Below are positions 44,420-53,908 of a stretch of DNA of 64,000 nucleotides, piece after piece. The stretch is from Polaromonas sp. YR568 (GTDB lineage Bacteria > Pseudomonadota > Gammaproteobacteria > Burkholderiales > Burkholderiaceae_C). The DNA is taken from assembly GCA_945878995.1 (NCBI GenBank), contig CAMCUN010000011.1:1-64000 (forward strand). The letters run 5' to 3'. The notes under the pieces were generated by a model, which searched no databases, had not been told where the DNA came from, and saw nothing but the letters and a program-made list of their open reading frames with translations. Position 1 is the stretch's first letter. Every line of letters begins with the position of its first letter. The translations under genes and the position numbers were made by a program.

Positions 44420-44622
44420 GGAAACCTGATGCAGACCTTGCAAAGCCGCAAATCTGGCGGCTCAGGCGAATGCCCGAGGGGCTTAAATATGGTCAATGGC
44501 AAATGCCGGGCTGGAGTCGCCCAGTAAGCCAGACGCCAAGGGCATATGGTTTTCGGACTGCGTGGGCTTTGGCGAGGGTCAACTGATGTATGTTCTCACT
44601 CATCCAATGGACGATCATCCTC

Positions 44623-44877
44623 ATGCATCGCACCCAAATCTATCTGCACGATGAATTGCACGGTCAGCTCAAGCGCCGGGCGATCAGCACAGGCGTGAGC
44701 ATGTCTGAGCTGATCCGCCAGACGCTGGAGCGGGGCATCAAAAATGACCTGGTCGCCGATGCGCAGACTTTTTTTGAGCAGTTGGAGCCGCTTCAGAGTT
44801 TTGCCATTCTCGACGCCAAGACCTGTGTCGAAGATCTACGCAGCCGCAGCCGCATCTTGCACAAGGGCAAAGTTTGA
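44623..44877 (+). CDS. Ribbon-helix-helix (CopG-type) antitoxin-like protein
   Basis: 84 residues. HRTQIYLHDELHGQLKRRAI forms the ribbon and first helix, and STGVSMSELIRQTLERGI the second, the standard CopG/MetJ-Arc fold for DNA binding as a dimer. The C-terminal part (ADAQTFFEQLEPLQSF) resembles the toxin-binding tail of VapB-like antitoxins. No PIN-domain or other toxin frame follows within the 150 bp before the next gene, so it stands alone. It may be a decayed toxin-antitoxin pair or a free-standing regulator. Start at 44623 chosen from homology. Confidence 0.75.
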   Translation: MHRTQIYLHDELHGQLKRRAISTGVSMSELIRQTLERGIKNDLVADAQTFFEQLEPLQSFAILDAKTCVEDLRSRSRILHKGKV

Positions 44878-45026
44878 TGGCCTAGTCCAGCCGCTTCCCT
44901 CGGCGACTGGTCTTGGTCAGCAATACCATGGCCAACTTGCCCAAAAAGGCGCCCGCAGTGGACCATGCCCCAGGCCATGGGGCTGCCAGGCACAGCAGGT
45001 CACCACGGGTCCAGCACAATCGCAGC

Positions 45027-45647
45027 ATGCCAAGCCCACCCGGCCTCACCCACCTGCTCTACCTTCACGGCTTTCGCTCGTCTCCCCAGTCCATGAAGGC
45101 CCGCAAAATGGCCGCCCTGGTGGACCAGCGTTTTCCTCAAGTGACCTGGTGGTGCCCGCAACTGCCGCCGTCGCCCAAAGAAGCCGCCGAGCTCATTGAA
45201 GCCGGCACCCGCGCCTGGCCCACGGACAGCATGGCGGTCATGGGCTCGTCCTTGGGCGGGTATTACGCCACTTGGCTGGCCCAGCGGCGTGGCTGCCGGG
45301 CGGTGCTGCTCAACCCGGCGGTGAACCCGGCGCGGGACTTGGCGGCCTACATTGGCGAGCAAACGGCTTGGCACGCGCCAGAAGAGCGGTTTTTCTTTCA
45401 AGCGCATTTTGTGGATGAGCTTGAGGCCTTGCAGGCGGGGCCTTGGCCGCGGCCGCAGGACTGCTTGGCCGTGATTGCCATGGGCGACGAGGTGCTGGAC
45501 TGGCGCGAAATGCAAGCACGCCATGCGCAGGCGCAGTTGCGCATCGTGCCGGGCAGCGACCACGCCCTGAGCGATTTTGAGGCGCACCTGCCCGCCATCT
45601 TGGCGCACCTGGGTTTGTCCTGGCCGCAGCCGCAGGCTGGCCCTTGA
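45027..45647 (+). CDS. YqiA-like alpha/beta-hydrolase esterase
   Basis: 206 residues matching the YqiA/UPF0227 group of small acyl-esterases. LLYLHGFRSSPQSMKARKM is near the N-terminus. The nucleophile elbow is GSSLGGYYA (Ser about residue 77), and the catalytic histidine is in GSDHALSDF near the C-terminus. The physiological substrate is unknown. The ATG at 45027 is the last one before the conserved start. It lies 55 bp before the RNase gene. Confidence 0.85.
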   Translation: MPSPPGLTHLLYLHGFRSSPQSMKARKMAALVDQRFPQVTWWCPQLPPSPKEAAELIEAGTRAWPTDSMAVMGSSLGGYYATWLAQRRGCRAVLLNPAVNPARDLAAYIGEQTAWHAPEERFFFQAHFVDELEALQAGPWPRPQDCLAVIAMGDEVLDWREMQARHAQAQLRIVPGSDHALSDFEAHLPAILAHLGLSWPQPQAGP

Positions 45648-45702
45648 AAGCAGGCAGCTTGCCTGCCCCAACTACACTAGCTCCTCCTTAAAAGGGGCCG
45701 AT

Positions 45703-47796
45703 TTGTACGTACTTTTTGAAGATGCCAGCAAGTTCTTCGCTGGCCGCATCCTGTCTGAAGCCGACACCTCGCTGCAGGTGGAGCTGGACTCGGGCAAGCG
45801 CGTGAAGGTCAAGGCCGCGCAAGCGCTGATCCGCTTTGAAAAACCCGCCCCGGCCGACTTGGTGAGCGCAGGCCAGGCCCTGGCCGCCGAAATTGACCTG
45901 GACCTGGCCTGGGAATTTGCCAGCGACGAGGAGTTTGGCTTTGCCGACCTCGCCCGCGAGTATTTCGACCCTGGCCATTCGCCCACGCCCGCGCAGCAAG
46001 CGGGTGCGCTGTTTCGCCTGTACGAGTCGCCACATTACTTCCGCCGCTCGGGCAAGGGCCGCTTTAAAAAAGCACCGGCCGACATCTTGCAGCAGGCGCT
46101 GTCAGCCATTGAAAAGAAAAAGCAGCTCCAGGCCCAAATTGAGGCCTGGGCGGCTGAGCTGGGCCAAGGCGCTTGCCCCGCGCCCATCTTGGAGCAGCTC
46201 TACAAAATTTTGTTCAAACCGGACAAAAACAGCGCCGAGTACAAGGCGGTGGTGCTGGCCGCCCAACACACGCACACGGCGCCGCTGGACCTGCTGCAGC
46301 GCGCAGGCGCCATCAGCTCGGCCTACCAGTTCCATTGGCGGCGGTTTTTGTTTGAGCACTTTCCCAAGGGCACGGGTTTTCCGGACCTGCAAGCACCGGC
46401 AGTGCGTGACGAGTTGGCGGTGGCCGGCGTGCGGGCGTTTTCCATTGACGACTCGCAGACCACCGAGATTGACGACGCGCTGTCGGTGCAAGGCCTGGGC
46501 ACGGGCGAGGTGACCTTGGGCATCCACATTGCCGCGCCGGGCTTGGCCGTGCAGGCGGGCAGCGCCATTGACCTGCTGGGCCGCGCCCGCTTGTCCACTG
46601 TCTACATGCCAGGCCACAAGCTGACCATGCTGCCCGACGAGGTGGTGCAGCAGTACACGCTGCAAGAAGGCCGCGACTGCCCGGCGGTGTCGCTGTATGT
46701 GACGCTCGATGAAGCGAGCTTGGAGATCAAGGACAGCCAAACCCGCATTGAGCGTGTGCCTATTGCCGCCAACCTGCGCCACGACAAGCTCGACGAGGTG
46801 TTCAGCGACGCCTTTTTTGAAGCCGAGCCCGGCGCTGACGCGCCCGCTTGGGGGCCAGAGCTGCGGTTTTTACACCGCTTGGCCCGCCAGCTCAAAGCGG
46901 GGCGCGAGGTGGTGCGCGGCAAGCCCGAGAACTTCAGCCGGCCGGACTACAACTTTCGCCTGGATAACGCATCTGGGGCCGAGCCCACGGGGGACGAGCA
47001 GGTCAGCATCAGCGTGCGCAGGCGCGGCGCGCCGCTGGACTTGATCGTGGCCGAGGCCATGATCCTGGCCAACAAAACCTGGGGACTGTGGCTGGCCGAG
47101 ATGGGCGTGCCCGGCATTTACCGCAGCCAAGCCAGCATGGCGCCCGGCGTGAAGGTGCGCATGGGCACCCGCGCCCAGCCGCACGCGGGCCTGGGCGTGC
47201 CGGCCTATGCCTGGAGCACCTCGCCGCTGCGCCGGTATGTGGACTTGGTCAACCAATGGCAAATCATGGCCTGCGTGCGCCACGGCCGCACGGCCGCGCT
47301 GGCCGCGCCCTTCAAGCCCAAAGACACCGAGCTGTTTGCCATCATCTCGGCCTTTGATGCGGCCTACAGCGCCTACAACGGCTACCAAGCCAGCATTGAG
47401 CGCTACTGGACGCTGCGCTATGTGCAGCAGCAAGGCCTGACTGAGCTCACGGCCACCGTGATCAAAGACAACCTGGTGCGTGCCGACGAGCTGCCACTGG
47501 TGCTGGGCGCCATGGGCGCGCAAGGGCTGCCGCGCGGCGCGCATGTGCGCGTGAAGCTGGGCGAGGTCGACGAGATCAGCCTGGACTTGTTCAGCTCCGT
47601 CATTGAGCGGCTGGACAGCCCGGCAGATGCACAGGCCGGCGCACAGGCCGGCGAGGAGGAAGACTTGGAAGGCGGCGAGTCCGAGCTGGCGGCCGGCCCC
47701 ATCTCCATTGCGCTGGACATGGAAGATGCCCAAGCAGAGGCGCAAACCCCAGAGGCCGTGCAAGCTTCACAAGCCCCGTCCCCGGGGGCGGGCTGA
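45703..47796 (+). CDS. RNase II/RNase R-type 3'-5' exoribonuclease (RNB family)
   Basis: 697 residues from a TTG at 45703 that follows AAAAGGGG with 5-7 bases of spacing. No ATG or GTG fits the conserved beginning YVLFEDASKFFAGRIL. The catalytic RNB domain spans about residues 240-570 and has the acidic cluster DDSQTTEIDDALSV, where aspartates hold the metal. YRSQASMAPGVKVRMG and YAWSTSPLRRYVDLVNQWQ follow. There are no classic cold-shock domains at the N-terminus and no S1 domain is obvious, so it is the shorter VacB/RNase II branch. The C-terminal ~50 residues are acidic and Ala/Glu-rich. Confidence 0.88.
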   Translation: MYVLFEDASKFFAGRILSEADTSLQVELDSGKRVKVKAAQALIRFEKPAPADLVSAGQALAAEIDLDLAWEFASDEEFGFADLAREYFDPGHSPTPAQQAGALFRLYESPHYFRRSGKGRFKKAPADILQQALSAIEKKKQLQAQIEAWAAELGQGACPAPILEQLYKILFKPDKNSAEYKAVVLAAQHTHTAPLDLLQRAGAISSAYQFHWRRFLFEHFPKGTGFPDLQAPAVRDELAVAGVRAFSIDDSQTTEIDDALSVQGLGTGEVTLGIHIAAPGLAVQAGSAIDLLGRARLSTVYMPGHKLTMLPDEVVQQYTLQEGRDCPAVSLYVTLDEASLEIKDSQTRIERVPIAANLRHDKLDEVFSDAFFEAEPGADAPAWGPELRFLHRLARQLKAGREVVRGKPENFSRPDYNFRLDNASGAEPTGDEQVSISVRRRGAPLDLIVAEAMILANKTWGLWLAEMGVPGIYRSQASMAPGVKVRMGTRAQPHAGLGVPAYAWSTSPLRRYVDLVNQWQIMACVRHGRTAALAAPFKPKDTELFAIISAFDAAYSAYNGYQASIERYWTLRYVQQQGLTELTATVIKDNLVRADELPLVLGAMGAQGLPRGAHVRVKLGEVDEISLDLFSSVIERLDSPADAQAGAQAGEEEDLEGGESELAAGPISIALDMEDAQAEAQTPEAVQASQAPSPGAG

Positions 47797-47851
47797 GGCC
47801 GGGCATGGCCCGTCCTGCAAGCTGGCCACGGCAAGACTCTCAAAGCCCGCC

Positions 47852-48649
47852 ATGAAGACGGTGTTGCGTTCGCTCCTGCGCCTGGTGGCCCTGTTGTTGA
47901 TGGCGCTGCTGGCCTTGCAGCTGTATTTTGCGGGCCGCATTGTGGCCATGAACTGGCTGGACCCCGAGTCCACCGCCTTTCAGCGCTCTGAAGCCTGGCG
48001 CGTGGCTCAGGCCACGGGGCAGCTCAAGTGGCGCCAAGAGTGGGTGCCGTACGACCAAATTGCCGACCACCTCAAGCGCGCAGTGATTGCCTCTGAAGAC
48101 GCCACCTTTGCCGAGCACGATGGCGTGGACCTGGAAGCGCTTGAAAAAGCCTGGGACAAAAACCAAAAAGCCAAAGAACGTGCGGACCGCCTGGCTGCTG
48201 AGGCAGCCAAGCGCCAGGCCAAGCTCAACCCGAACAAAAGCAACCCGGCCCCACCTCCGCCTGTGGCCACCGCGCCCGCCAAAATTGTGGGCGGCTCCAC
48301 CATCACGCAGCAGCTGGCCAAAAACTTGTTTCTTTCGGGCGAGCGCACCTTGCTGCGCAAGGGCCAGGAGTTGGTGCTGACTTACATGCTGGAGCGTCTG
48401 TTGAACAAAAAACGCATTTTGGAGATTTACCTCAACAGCGTGGAATGGGGCGAGGGCGTGTTTGGTGCCGAGGCCGCGGCGCGGCATTACTTTCGCAAGC
48501 CGGCCGCCAAACTCACGCCCTATGAAGCCGCCCGCTTGGCCGTGATGCTGCCGCGCCCTCGCTACTTTGAAAAGCGGCCCGATTCCGGCTACCTGATGTC
48601 GCGCGCCCAAACCATCACCGCACGCATGGGGGGCGTGGTGCTGCCATGA
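47852..48649 (+). CDS. mtgA: Monofunctional peptidoglycan glycosyltransferase
   Basis: Polymerises lipid II into glycan strands at the inner membrane. 265 residues: one N-terminal membrane helix ([20 protein letters not shown]), then the GT51 domain with [15 protein letters not shown] (catalytic Glu), [20 protein letters not shown] and [27 protein letters not shown]. Between the first two motifs lies a ~50-residue charged and Pro-rich stretch ([31 protein letters not shown]), longer than usual. The stop overlaps ruvC by 4 bp if the ATG at 48646 is used. Confidence 0.94.
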   Translation: MKTVLRSLLRLVALLLMALLALQLYFAGRIVAMNWLDPESTAFQRSEAWRVAQATGQLKWRQEWVPYDQIADHLKRAVIASEDATFAEHDGVDLEALEKAWDKNQKAKERADRLAAEAAKRQAKLNPNKSNPAPPPPVATAPAKIVGGSTITQQLAKNLFLSGERTLLRKGQELVLTYMLERLLNKKRILEIYLNSVEWGEGVFGAEAAARHYFRKPAAKLTPYEAARLAVMLPRPRYFEKRPDSGYLMSRAQTITARMGGVVLP

Positions 48650-49233
48650 CCGCGCTGATCTCCATGCGCATTTTGGGCGTGGACCCGGGCCTGCAAACGG
48701 CGGGCTTTGGCGTGATTGACGTTCACGGCATGCAACTGGACTACGTGGCCAGCGGCACCATACGCACCGACGTGCGCCAGTCGCTGCCCCAGCGGCTCAA
48801 AGTGCTCTACGAGGGCGTGCGCGAGGTGGTGGCGCGCTACCAGCCGGACACCTCGGCGGTGGAGATTGTGTTTGTCAACAACAACCCGCAGGCCACGCTG
48901 ATGCTGGGCCAAGCCCGGGGCGCCTGCGTCACCGCCTTGGTGTCGGCCGACATGACGGTGCACGAGTACACCGCGCTGCAGCTTAAAAAAGCCGTGGCTG
49001 GCCATGGCCGCGCGGCCAAAGAAGAGGTGCAGCAAATGGTCATGCGCCTGCTGCGCCTGCCCGGCGTGCCCGGCAAAGACGCGGCCGACGCGCTTGGCCT
49101 GGCCATCACGCACGCGCATGTGGGCGCAGCCATGGAGCGCCTGCGCGCCGCCGGTGAGAAATCGGGGGCGGTGGTGGGCGGCAATACAGAAGCAGCGCTG
49201 GCCGGGCATTACCGAGGTGGGCGCAGCCGCTGA
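48646..49233 (+). CDS. ruvC: Crossover junction endodeoxyribonuclease RuvC
   Basis: Resolves Holliday junctions with RuvAB. 195 residues; the acidic catalytic residues are visible as D in [16 protein letters not shown] in [16 protein letters not shown], and two D in [16 protein letters not shown] report the ATG at 48646, which overlaps the mtgA stop in an ATGA junction. Most homologues begin at the second methionine (48664, MRILGVDPG), which may be the true start. ruvA and ruvB are not adjacent in the window. Confidence 0.94.
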   Translation: MTALISMRILGVDPGLQTAGFGVIDVHGMQLDYVASGTIRTDVRQSLPQRLKVLYEGVREVVARYQPDTSAVEIVFVNNNPQATLMLGQARGACVTALVSADMTVHEYTALQLKKAVAGHGRAAKEEVQQMVMRLLRLPGVPGKDAADALGLAITHAHVGAAMERLRAAGEKSGAVVGGNTEAALAGHYRGGRSR

Positions 49234-49298
49234 GGCTGTGCGCACTGGCCCCCACAAGCGCATGCGCAGACCGCTTTTTTGAGAGCAGGAGACACACC

Positions 49299-50045
49299 AT
49301 GAACAAAGTATTGCTGGTCACCGGCGGCAGCCGGGGCATAGGGGCGGCCACGGCCTTGTTGGCGGCAGAGCACGGCTGGTCTGTGGCCGTCAACTACGCC
49401 AGCCATGCCCAAGCCGCAGACAAGGTGGTGCAGCAGATCCGCGCCTCGGGCGGGCAGGCCATGGCCGTGCAGGCCGACGTGGCCATGGAGGACCAGGTGG
49501 TGGCCATGTTCGAGCAGGTTGACGCGCAACTCGGCCGACTGTCGGGGCTGGTCAACAACGCAGGAGTGGTCGATGTCAAGGCCCGCCTCGACGAGATGAG
49601 CGCTGCCCGCATCAGGCGCATGTTCGACATCAACGTGATAGGCAGCATGGTGTGCGCCCGGGAAGCAGTGCGCCGCATGAGCACCCGGCATGGCGGGGCG
49701 GGCGGCGCCATCGTCAACGTCTCCAGCGCGGCGTCCCGCTTGGGCTCAGCGGGCCAATACGTGGACTATGCCGCGTCCAAAGGCGCGATTGATTCGCTGA
49801 CCATTGGCCTGGCCAAAGAGGTGGCGGCCGAAGGCATACGGGTCAACGCGGTGCGGCCTGGCCTGATTGACACCGAGATTCACGCCTCAGGGGGCTTGCC
49901 CACGCGCGTGAATGATTTGCAGCACTTCGTGCCCGCGAAACGCGGCGGCACGGCGCAAGAAGTGGCACAAGGCATTGTGTGGCTCTTATCCGACCAGGCC
50001 AGCTACACCACCATGAGTTTTTTAGACATCTCGGGCGGCCGCTGA
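49299..50045 (+). CDS. Short-chain dehydrogenase/reductase
   Basis: 248-residue classical SDR. The cofactor loop is TGGSRGIGAATA, followed by LVNNAGVVD. The catalytic Ser-Tyr-Lys is in NVSSAASRLGSAGQYVDYAASKGA, and RVNAVRPGLIDTEIH follows. No aspartate follows the second strand (AVNYASHAQAA), which suggests NADPH preference. The start at 49299 follows AGCAGGAG. Substrate unknown; it stands between ruvC and the lpxC end of the cell-wall cluster. Confidence 0.9.
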   Translation: MNKVLLVTGGSRGIGAATALLAAEHGWSVAVNYASHAQAADKVVQQIRASGGQAMAVQADVAMEDQVVAMFEQVDAQLGRLSGLVNNAGVVDVKARLDEMSAARIRRMFDINVIGSMVCAREAVRRMSTRHGGAGGAIVNVSSAASRLGSAGQYVDYAASKGAIDSLTIGLAKEVAAEGIRVNAVRPGLIDTEIHASGGLPTRVNDLQHFVPAKRGGTAQEVAQGIVWLLSDQASYTTMSFLDISGGR

Positions 50046-50070
50046 GCCGAGCATCAAGGCCGGGCTTGGC

Positions 50071-50247
50071 TCAAAACACGCGCTCGACAATCAACACCGC
50101 AAAAAAGCCAAACGCCGCGATCAGCGTCCACTTGAGAATCACCAGCCCCCAGCGCTTGTAGCCGGGCTGGCCGGTGGCAGCAAACAAGGCAAACAACACA
50201 CCCGCAGCCACCAGCAAAACAAGAATGGCCCAGCGAAAAAACACCAT
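50071..50247 (-). CDS. Small inner-membrane protein, 58 residues
   Basis: The minus strand from the ATG at 50247 reads MVFFRWAILVLLVAAGVLFA, then LFAATGQPGYKRWG, then a second hydrophobic helix LVILKWTLIAAFGFFAVLIV and ERVF before the stop at 50071. Two membrane helices joined by a short basic loop make a hairpin topology. It lies 23 bp downstream of lpxC, which is co-directional, and converges on the SDR gene. No function is known to me. Its clean length and two-helix layout make a real gene likely. Confidence 0.7.
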   Translation of the reverse strand: MVFFRWAILVLLVAAGVLFALFAATGQPGYKRWGLVILKWTLIAAFGFFAVLIVERVF

Positions 50248-50270
50248 GGCAGGCCTTTAAAAAACAGGGT

Positions 50271-51194
50271 TCACCAGGCCGGCGCCAGCTGGCCCAGGCC
50301 CTTGGGCGCGCGGCGCTCGTCTTCAAACGTCACCACCTCAAAAGCCTCGGGGTGGGCCAGCAAGGCGCGCAAGAGTTTGTTGTTGAGCGCGTGGCCTGAG
50401 CGAAAGGCACTGTAAGCGGCCAAGAGCGGTTTGCCCAGCAAGAACAAGTCGCCCATGGCGTCCAGGATTTTGTGCTTCACAAACTCGTCGTTGTAGCGCA
50501 GCCCCTCGGTGTTAAGCACCTTGTAGTCATCCATCACGATGGCGTTGTCCAGCCCGCCGCCCAGGGCCAGGCCGTTGGCCCGCATCATCTCCACGTCTTT
50601 GGTAAAGCCAAAGGTGCGGGCGCGGGCAATGTCGCGCACGTAGGAGCCGGTGGCCATGTCGAACTCCACGCGCTGGCCGGTGGAGTCCACCGCCGGGTGG
50701 TCAAAGTCAATTTCAAAGCTGAGCTTGTAGCCCTCGTAAGGCGACAGCCGCGCCCACTTGGCAGAGGCGCCCTCGCCTTCACGCACCTCCACGGACTGGA
50801 GCAGGCGCACAAAACGCTTGGGCGCTGGCTGCAGCTCAATGCCTGCAGACTGCAGCAAAAACACAAATGACGAGGCCGAGCCGTCAAGAATAGGCACCTC
50901 TTCGGCCGTGATGTCCACATACAGGTTGTCCAGCCCTAAGCCCGCGCAGGCCGACATCAGGTGCTCCACCGTGAACACCTTGGCCGAGCCCACCGAAATG
51001 GTGGACGCCAAGCGGGTGTCGGTGACCGCCGTGGCTGAAATGGGAATGTCCACCGGCAAAGGCAAATCGGTGCGGCGAAAAACGACGCCCGTGTCGACAG
51101 GCGCGGGGCGCAGCGTCAGCTCCACCCGCTGGCCGCTGTGCAAGCCCACGCCCACGGCCTTGGTCAGCGATTTGAGGGTGCGTTGCGCAAGCAT
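50271..51194 (-). CDS. lpxC: UDP-3-O-acyl-N-acetylglucosamine deacetylase
   Basis: Zinc enzyme for the first committed step of lipid A synthesis. 307 residues beginning [22 protein letters not shown]. Zinc ligands are His in [16 protein letters not shown] and His/Asp in [15 protein letters not shown]; the catalytic His is in [15 protein letters not shown]. Length is normal. It closes the dcw region downstream of ftsZ, as is usual in proteobacteria, and is separated from it by a rho-independent terminator, so it probably has its own promoter. Confidence 0.97.
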   Translation of the reverse strand: MLAQRTLKSLTKAVGVGLHSGQRVELTLRPAPVDTGVVFRRTDLPLPVDIPISATAVTDTRLASTISVGSAKVFTVEHLMSACAGLGLDNLYVDITAEEVPILDGSASSFVFLLQSAGIELQPAPKRFVRLLQSVEVREGEGASAKWARLSPYEGYKLSFEIDFDHPAVDSTGQRVEFDMATGSYVRDIARARTFGFTKDVEMMRANGLALGGGLDNAIVMDDYKVLNTEGLRYNDEFVKHKILDAMGDLFLLGKPLLAAYSAFRSGHALNNKLLRALLAHPEAFEVVTFEDERRAPKGLGQLAPAW

Positions 51195-51263
51195 AAATTT
51201 ATTTTAGGCGGGCCGGTGTTGGCCTTTTTTTTAAACAAGTATCCGGCCCTGCGGGTCAGCCCT

Positions 51264-51300
51264 TGAAAAAAGGCCTGCAGGAACTGGTCCGGCAGGCCTT
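51264..51300 (-). terminator. Rho-independent terminator after ftsZ
   Basis: AAGGCCTGC (51270-51278) and GCAGGCCTT (51292-51300) form a 9-bp stem. On the minus strand it is followed by a run of six T. It lies 20 bp after the ftsZ stop and before lpxC. Confidence 0.9.
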
Positions 51301-51319
51301 GGAGTGAGCGCGTTGTGGC

Positions 51320-52528
51320 TCAGTCGGCTTGCTTGCGCAAAAAGGCCGGGATTTCAAAGTCGTCCATGCCGCCCGAGGCCAGGGCATCGACCTTGGCTGC
51401 GGCCTGCGTGCGGTTGTTGCGCCACACGCTGGGCACAGACATGCCGTTGTAGTCTGGCTGACCGCCGGCCAGGCCTGCACCCAAGCCGCTCATGCCGACA
51501 TTCATGGCGGGCATGTTGTCGGTGCCGGTGCGCTGAATCACTTGCAGCGGGGCCGCGCGGCGCACGCCCTGGCGGCTCAGGCCGGTGGCCACCACGGTGA
51601 CGCGGATGTCTTCGCCCAGATCTTCGTCGTAGGCCGTGCCGTAAATCACATGCGCATCGGGCGAGGCGTAAGCGCGTATGGTGTTCATGGCTTGCTTGGA
51701 CTCGCTGAGCTTGAGCGAGCCTTTGGCCGCGCTGATCAGTACCAACACGCCCTTGGCGCCAGACAGGTCAATGCCCTCCAGCAAAGGGCAGGCCACAGCC
51801 TGCTCGGCGGCGATGCGGGCGCGGTCTGGGCCGCTGGCCTTGGCCGTGCCCATCATGGCTTTGCCTGGCTCGCCCATGACGGTGCGCACGTCTTCAAAGT
51901 CCACGTTCACATGGCCGGGCACGTTGATGATCTCGGCAATGCCGCCCACGGCGTTTTTGAGCACGTCGTTGGCATGGGCAAAGGCCTCGTCTTGGGTGAC
52001 GTCGTCGCCCAGCACTTCGAGCAGCTTTTCGTTGAGCACCACGATCAGAGAGTCCACATTGGCCTCGAGTTCGGCCAGGCCCGCGTCGGCATTGGCCATG
52101 CGGCGACCGCCTTCAAAATCAAACGGCTTGGTGACCACACCCACAGTGAGAATGCCCATTTCTTTGGCCACGCGAGCGATCACGGGGGCCGCACCGGTGC
52201 CGGTGCCGCCGCCCATGCCGGCGGTGATAAAGAGCATGTGCGCGCCGTCAATGGCGGCGCGGATGTCGGCCTCGGCCAGCTCGGCCGCCTCGCGGCCCTT
52301 GTCGGGCTTGCTGCCCGCGCCCAGGCCACTGGTACCCAACTGAATGACCTTGTGCGCGGCACCCCGGCTCAAAGCCTGTGCGTCGGTGTTGGCACAAATG
52401 AACTCCACGCCTTGAACGCGTGTGCTGATCATGTGCTCTACGGCGTTGCCGCCGCCACCCCCAACCCCGATCACCTTGATTTGGGTGCCTTGGTTGAATT
52501 CTTCGATGTCCATCATTTCGATGCTCAT
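51320..52528 (-). CDS. ftsZ: Cell division protein FtsZ
   Basis: Tubulin-like GTPase that forms the Z ring. 402 residues. Motifs: IKVIGVGGGGGNAVEHM, FITAGMGGGTGTGAAPVIA (the GGGTGTG nucleotide loop) and NADAGLAELEANVDSL. The C-terminal linker ends with DDFEIPAFLRKQAD, the conserved tail that binds FtsA and ZipA-type partners. A 144-bp gap separates it from ftsA and could hold an ftsZ promoter. Confidence 0.98.
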   Translation of the reverse strand: MSIEMMDIEEFNQGTQIKVIGVGGGGGNAVEHMISTRVQGVEFICANTDAQALSRGAAHKVIQLGTSGLGAGSKPDKGREAAELAEADIRAAIDGAHMLFITAGMGGGTGTGAAPVIARVAKEMGILTVGVVTKPFDFEGGRRMANADAGLAELEANVDSLIVVLNEKLLEVLGDDVTQDEAFAHANDVLKNAVGGIAEIINVPGHVNVDFEDVRTVMGEPGKAMMGTAKASGPDRARIAAEQAVACPLLEGIDLSGAKGVLVLISAAKGSLKLSESKQAMNTIRAYASPDAHVIYGTAYDEDLGEDIRVTVVATGLSRQGVRRAAPLQVIQRTGTDNMPAMNVGMSGLGAGLAGGQPDYNGMSVPSVWRNNRTQAAAKVDALASGGMDDFEIPAFLRKQAD

Positions 52529-52672
52529 GTGAGCCTCCTGTTAATCTGCAGTTGCCTGAAAGTTGACCTGTTGTTTTCTTTTAAAAATACCGAATTCATC
52601 ATGAGGGCGGGTCTGCACCTCCTGCGTGCGTGAGCCCATTTAACCTGGGGTAGCGCTGTGTGCGTGCATTCA

Positions 52673-53902
52673 TCAAAAATTCCCCACCAGCCACTCTTTG
52701 ACGCGGCCAAAAGCGTTTTGCATGGAACCGGCTTTTTGCGACACCTTAAAGCCCCGCAGCCGCGCCAACCTGGCTTCTTCCATCAAACCCATGACGGTGG
52801 CCGCCCGGGTTTGCGCGACCATGTCTGACAAGCCGCTGTTGTAGCGTGGCAAGCCGCGCCTGACGGGCTTGAGGAAGATGTCCTCGCCCAGCTCCACCAT
52901 GCCCGCCATCACGGCCGAGCCGCCTGTGATGACAATACCCGAAGACAGCATTTCTTCGTAGCCCGAATCGCGGATCACCTGCTGCACCAGGGCATAAATT
53001 TCTTCCACACGCGGCTCAATCACGCCGGCCAGCGCCTGGCGGCTGAGCATGCGCGGGCCGCGGTCGCCCAAACCGGGCACCTCCACCTGGGTTTCGGGGT
53101 CGGCCAGCAGCTGCTTGGCGCAGCCGTGGTCGACCTTGATGTCTTCGGCGTCTTTGGTAGGCGTGCGCAGCGCCATGGCAATGTCGCTGGTGATCAGGTC
53201 GCCCGCAATCGGGATGACCGCCGTGTGGCGAATGGCGCCGCCCGTGAAAATGGCCACATCGGTGGTTCCCGCGCCAATGTCCACCAGGGCCACGCCTAGC
53301 TCTTGCTCGTCTTGGCTGAGCACGGACAGGCTGGACGCCAGCGGGTTGAGCATGAGCTGGTCCACCTCCAAGCCGCAGCGGCGCACACACTTGATGATGT
53401 TCTCGGCCGCGCTTTGCGCGCCGGTGACGATGTGCACCTTGGCTTCCAGGCGGATGCCGCTCATGCCTATGGGCTCGCGCACGTCTTGGCCGTCAATCAC
53501 AAACTCTTGCGGCTCAACCAGCAAAATCCTCTGGTCGGTGGAGATGTTGATGGCCTTGGCGGTTTCAATCACACGGGCTACGTCTTGCTGGGTGACTTCT
53601 TTGTCTTTGACCGCCACCATGCCACTTGAGTTCATGCCCCGAATGTGGCTGCCGGTGATGCCGGTGTAGACCCTAGAGATTTTGCAGTCGGCCATCAGCT
53701 CGGCTTCTTTGAGCGCCTGCTGAATGCTTTGCACGGTGGCGTCGATGTTGACCACCACGCCGCGCTTGAGGCCGTTGCTGGGCGCTATGCCCAAGCCGGC
53801 GAGCTTGAGCTCACCGCCGGGCATGACTTCGCCAACCACCACCATCACCTTGCTGGTGCCTATGTCCAGGCCCACCACCAGATCTTTGTATTCTTTAGCC
53901 AT
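52673..53902 (-). CDS. ftsA: Cell division protein FtsA
   Basis: Actin-like ATPase that ties FtsZ to the membrane. 409 residues with LVVGLDIGTSKVMVVVGEV (phosphate 1), LALVDIGAGTTDVAIF-type sequence (VALVDIGAGTTDVAIFTGG, phosphate 2) and SGIVITGGSAVMAGMVEL (adenosine). The C-terminus GSMQNAFGRVKEWLVGNF is the amphipathic membrane-targeting helix. It starts 6 bp after ftsQ. Confidence 0.97.
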   Translation of the reverse strand: MAKEYKDLVVGLDIGTSKVMVVVGEVMPGGELKLAGLGIAPSNGLKRGVVVNIDATVQSIQQALKEAELMADCKISRVYTGITGSHIRGMNSSGMVAVKDKEVTQQDVARVIETAKAINISTDQRILLVEPQEFVIDGQDVREPIGMSGIRLEAKVHIVTGAQSAAENIIKCVRRCGLEVDQLMLNPLASSLSVLSQDEQELGVALVDIGAGTTDVAIFTGGAIRHTAVIPIAGDLITSDIAMALRTPTKDAEDIKVDHGCAKQLLADPETQVEVPGLGDRGPRMLSRQALAGVIEPRVEEIYALVQQVIRDSGYEEMLSSGIVITGGSAVMAGMVELGEDIFLKPVRRGLPRYNSGLSDMVAQTRAATVMGLMEEARLARLRGFKVSQKAGSMQNAFGRVKEWLVGNF

Positions 53903-53908
53903 GCTTTG

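Noticed and set aside
44744-45199. A PIN-type toxin gene after the ribbon-helix-helix gene
   Set aside because: The overlapping frame is Pro/Arg/Gln-rich, lacks the acidic residues of PIN domains and runs into the YqiA-like gene in another frame.
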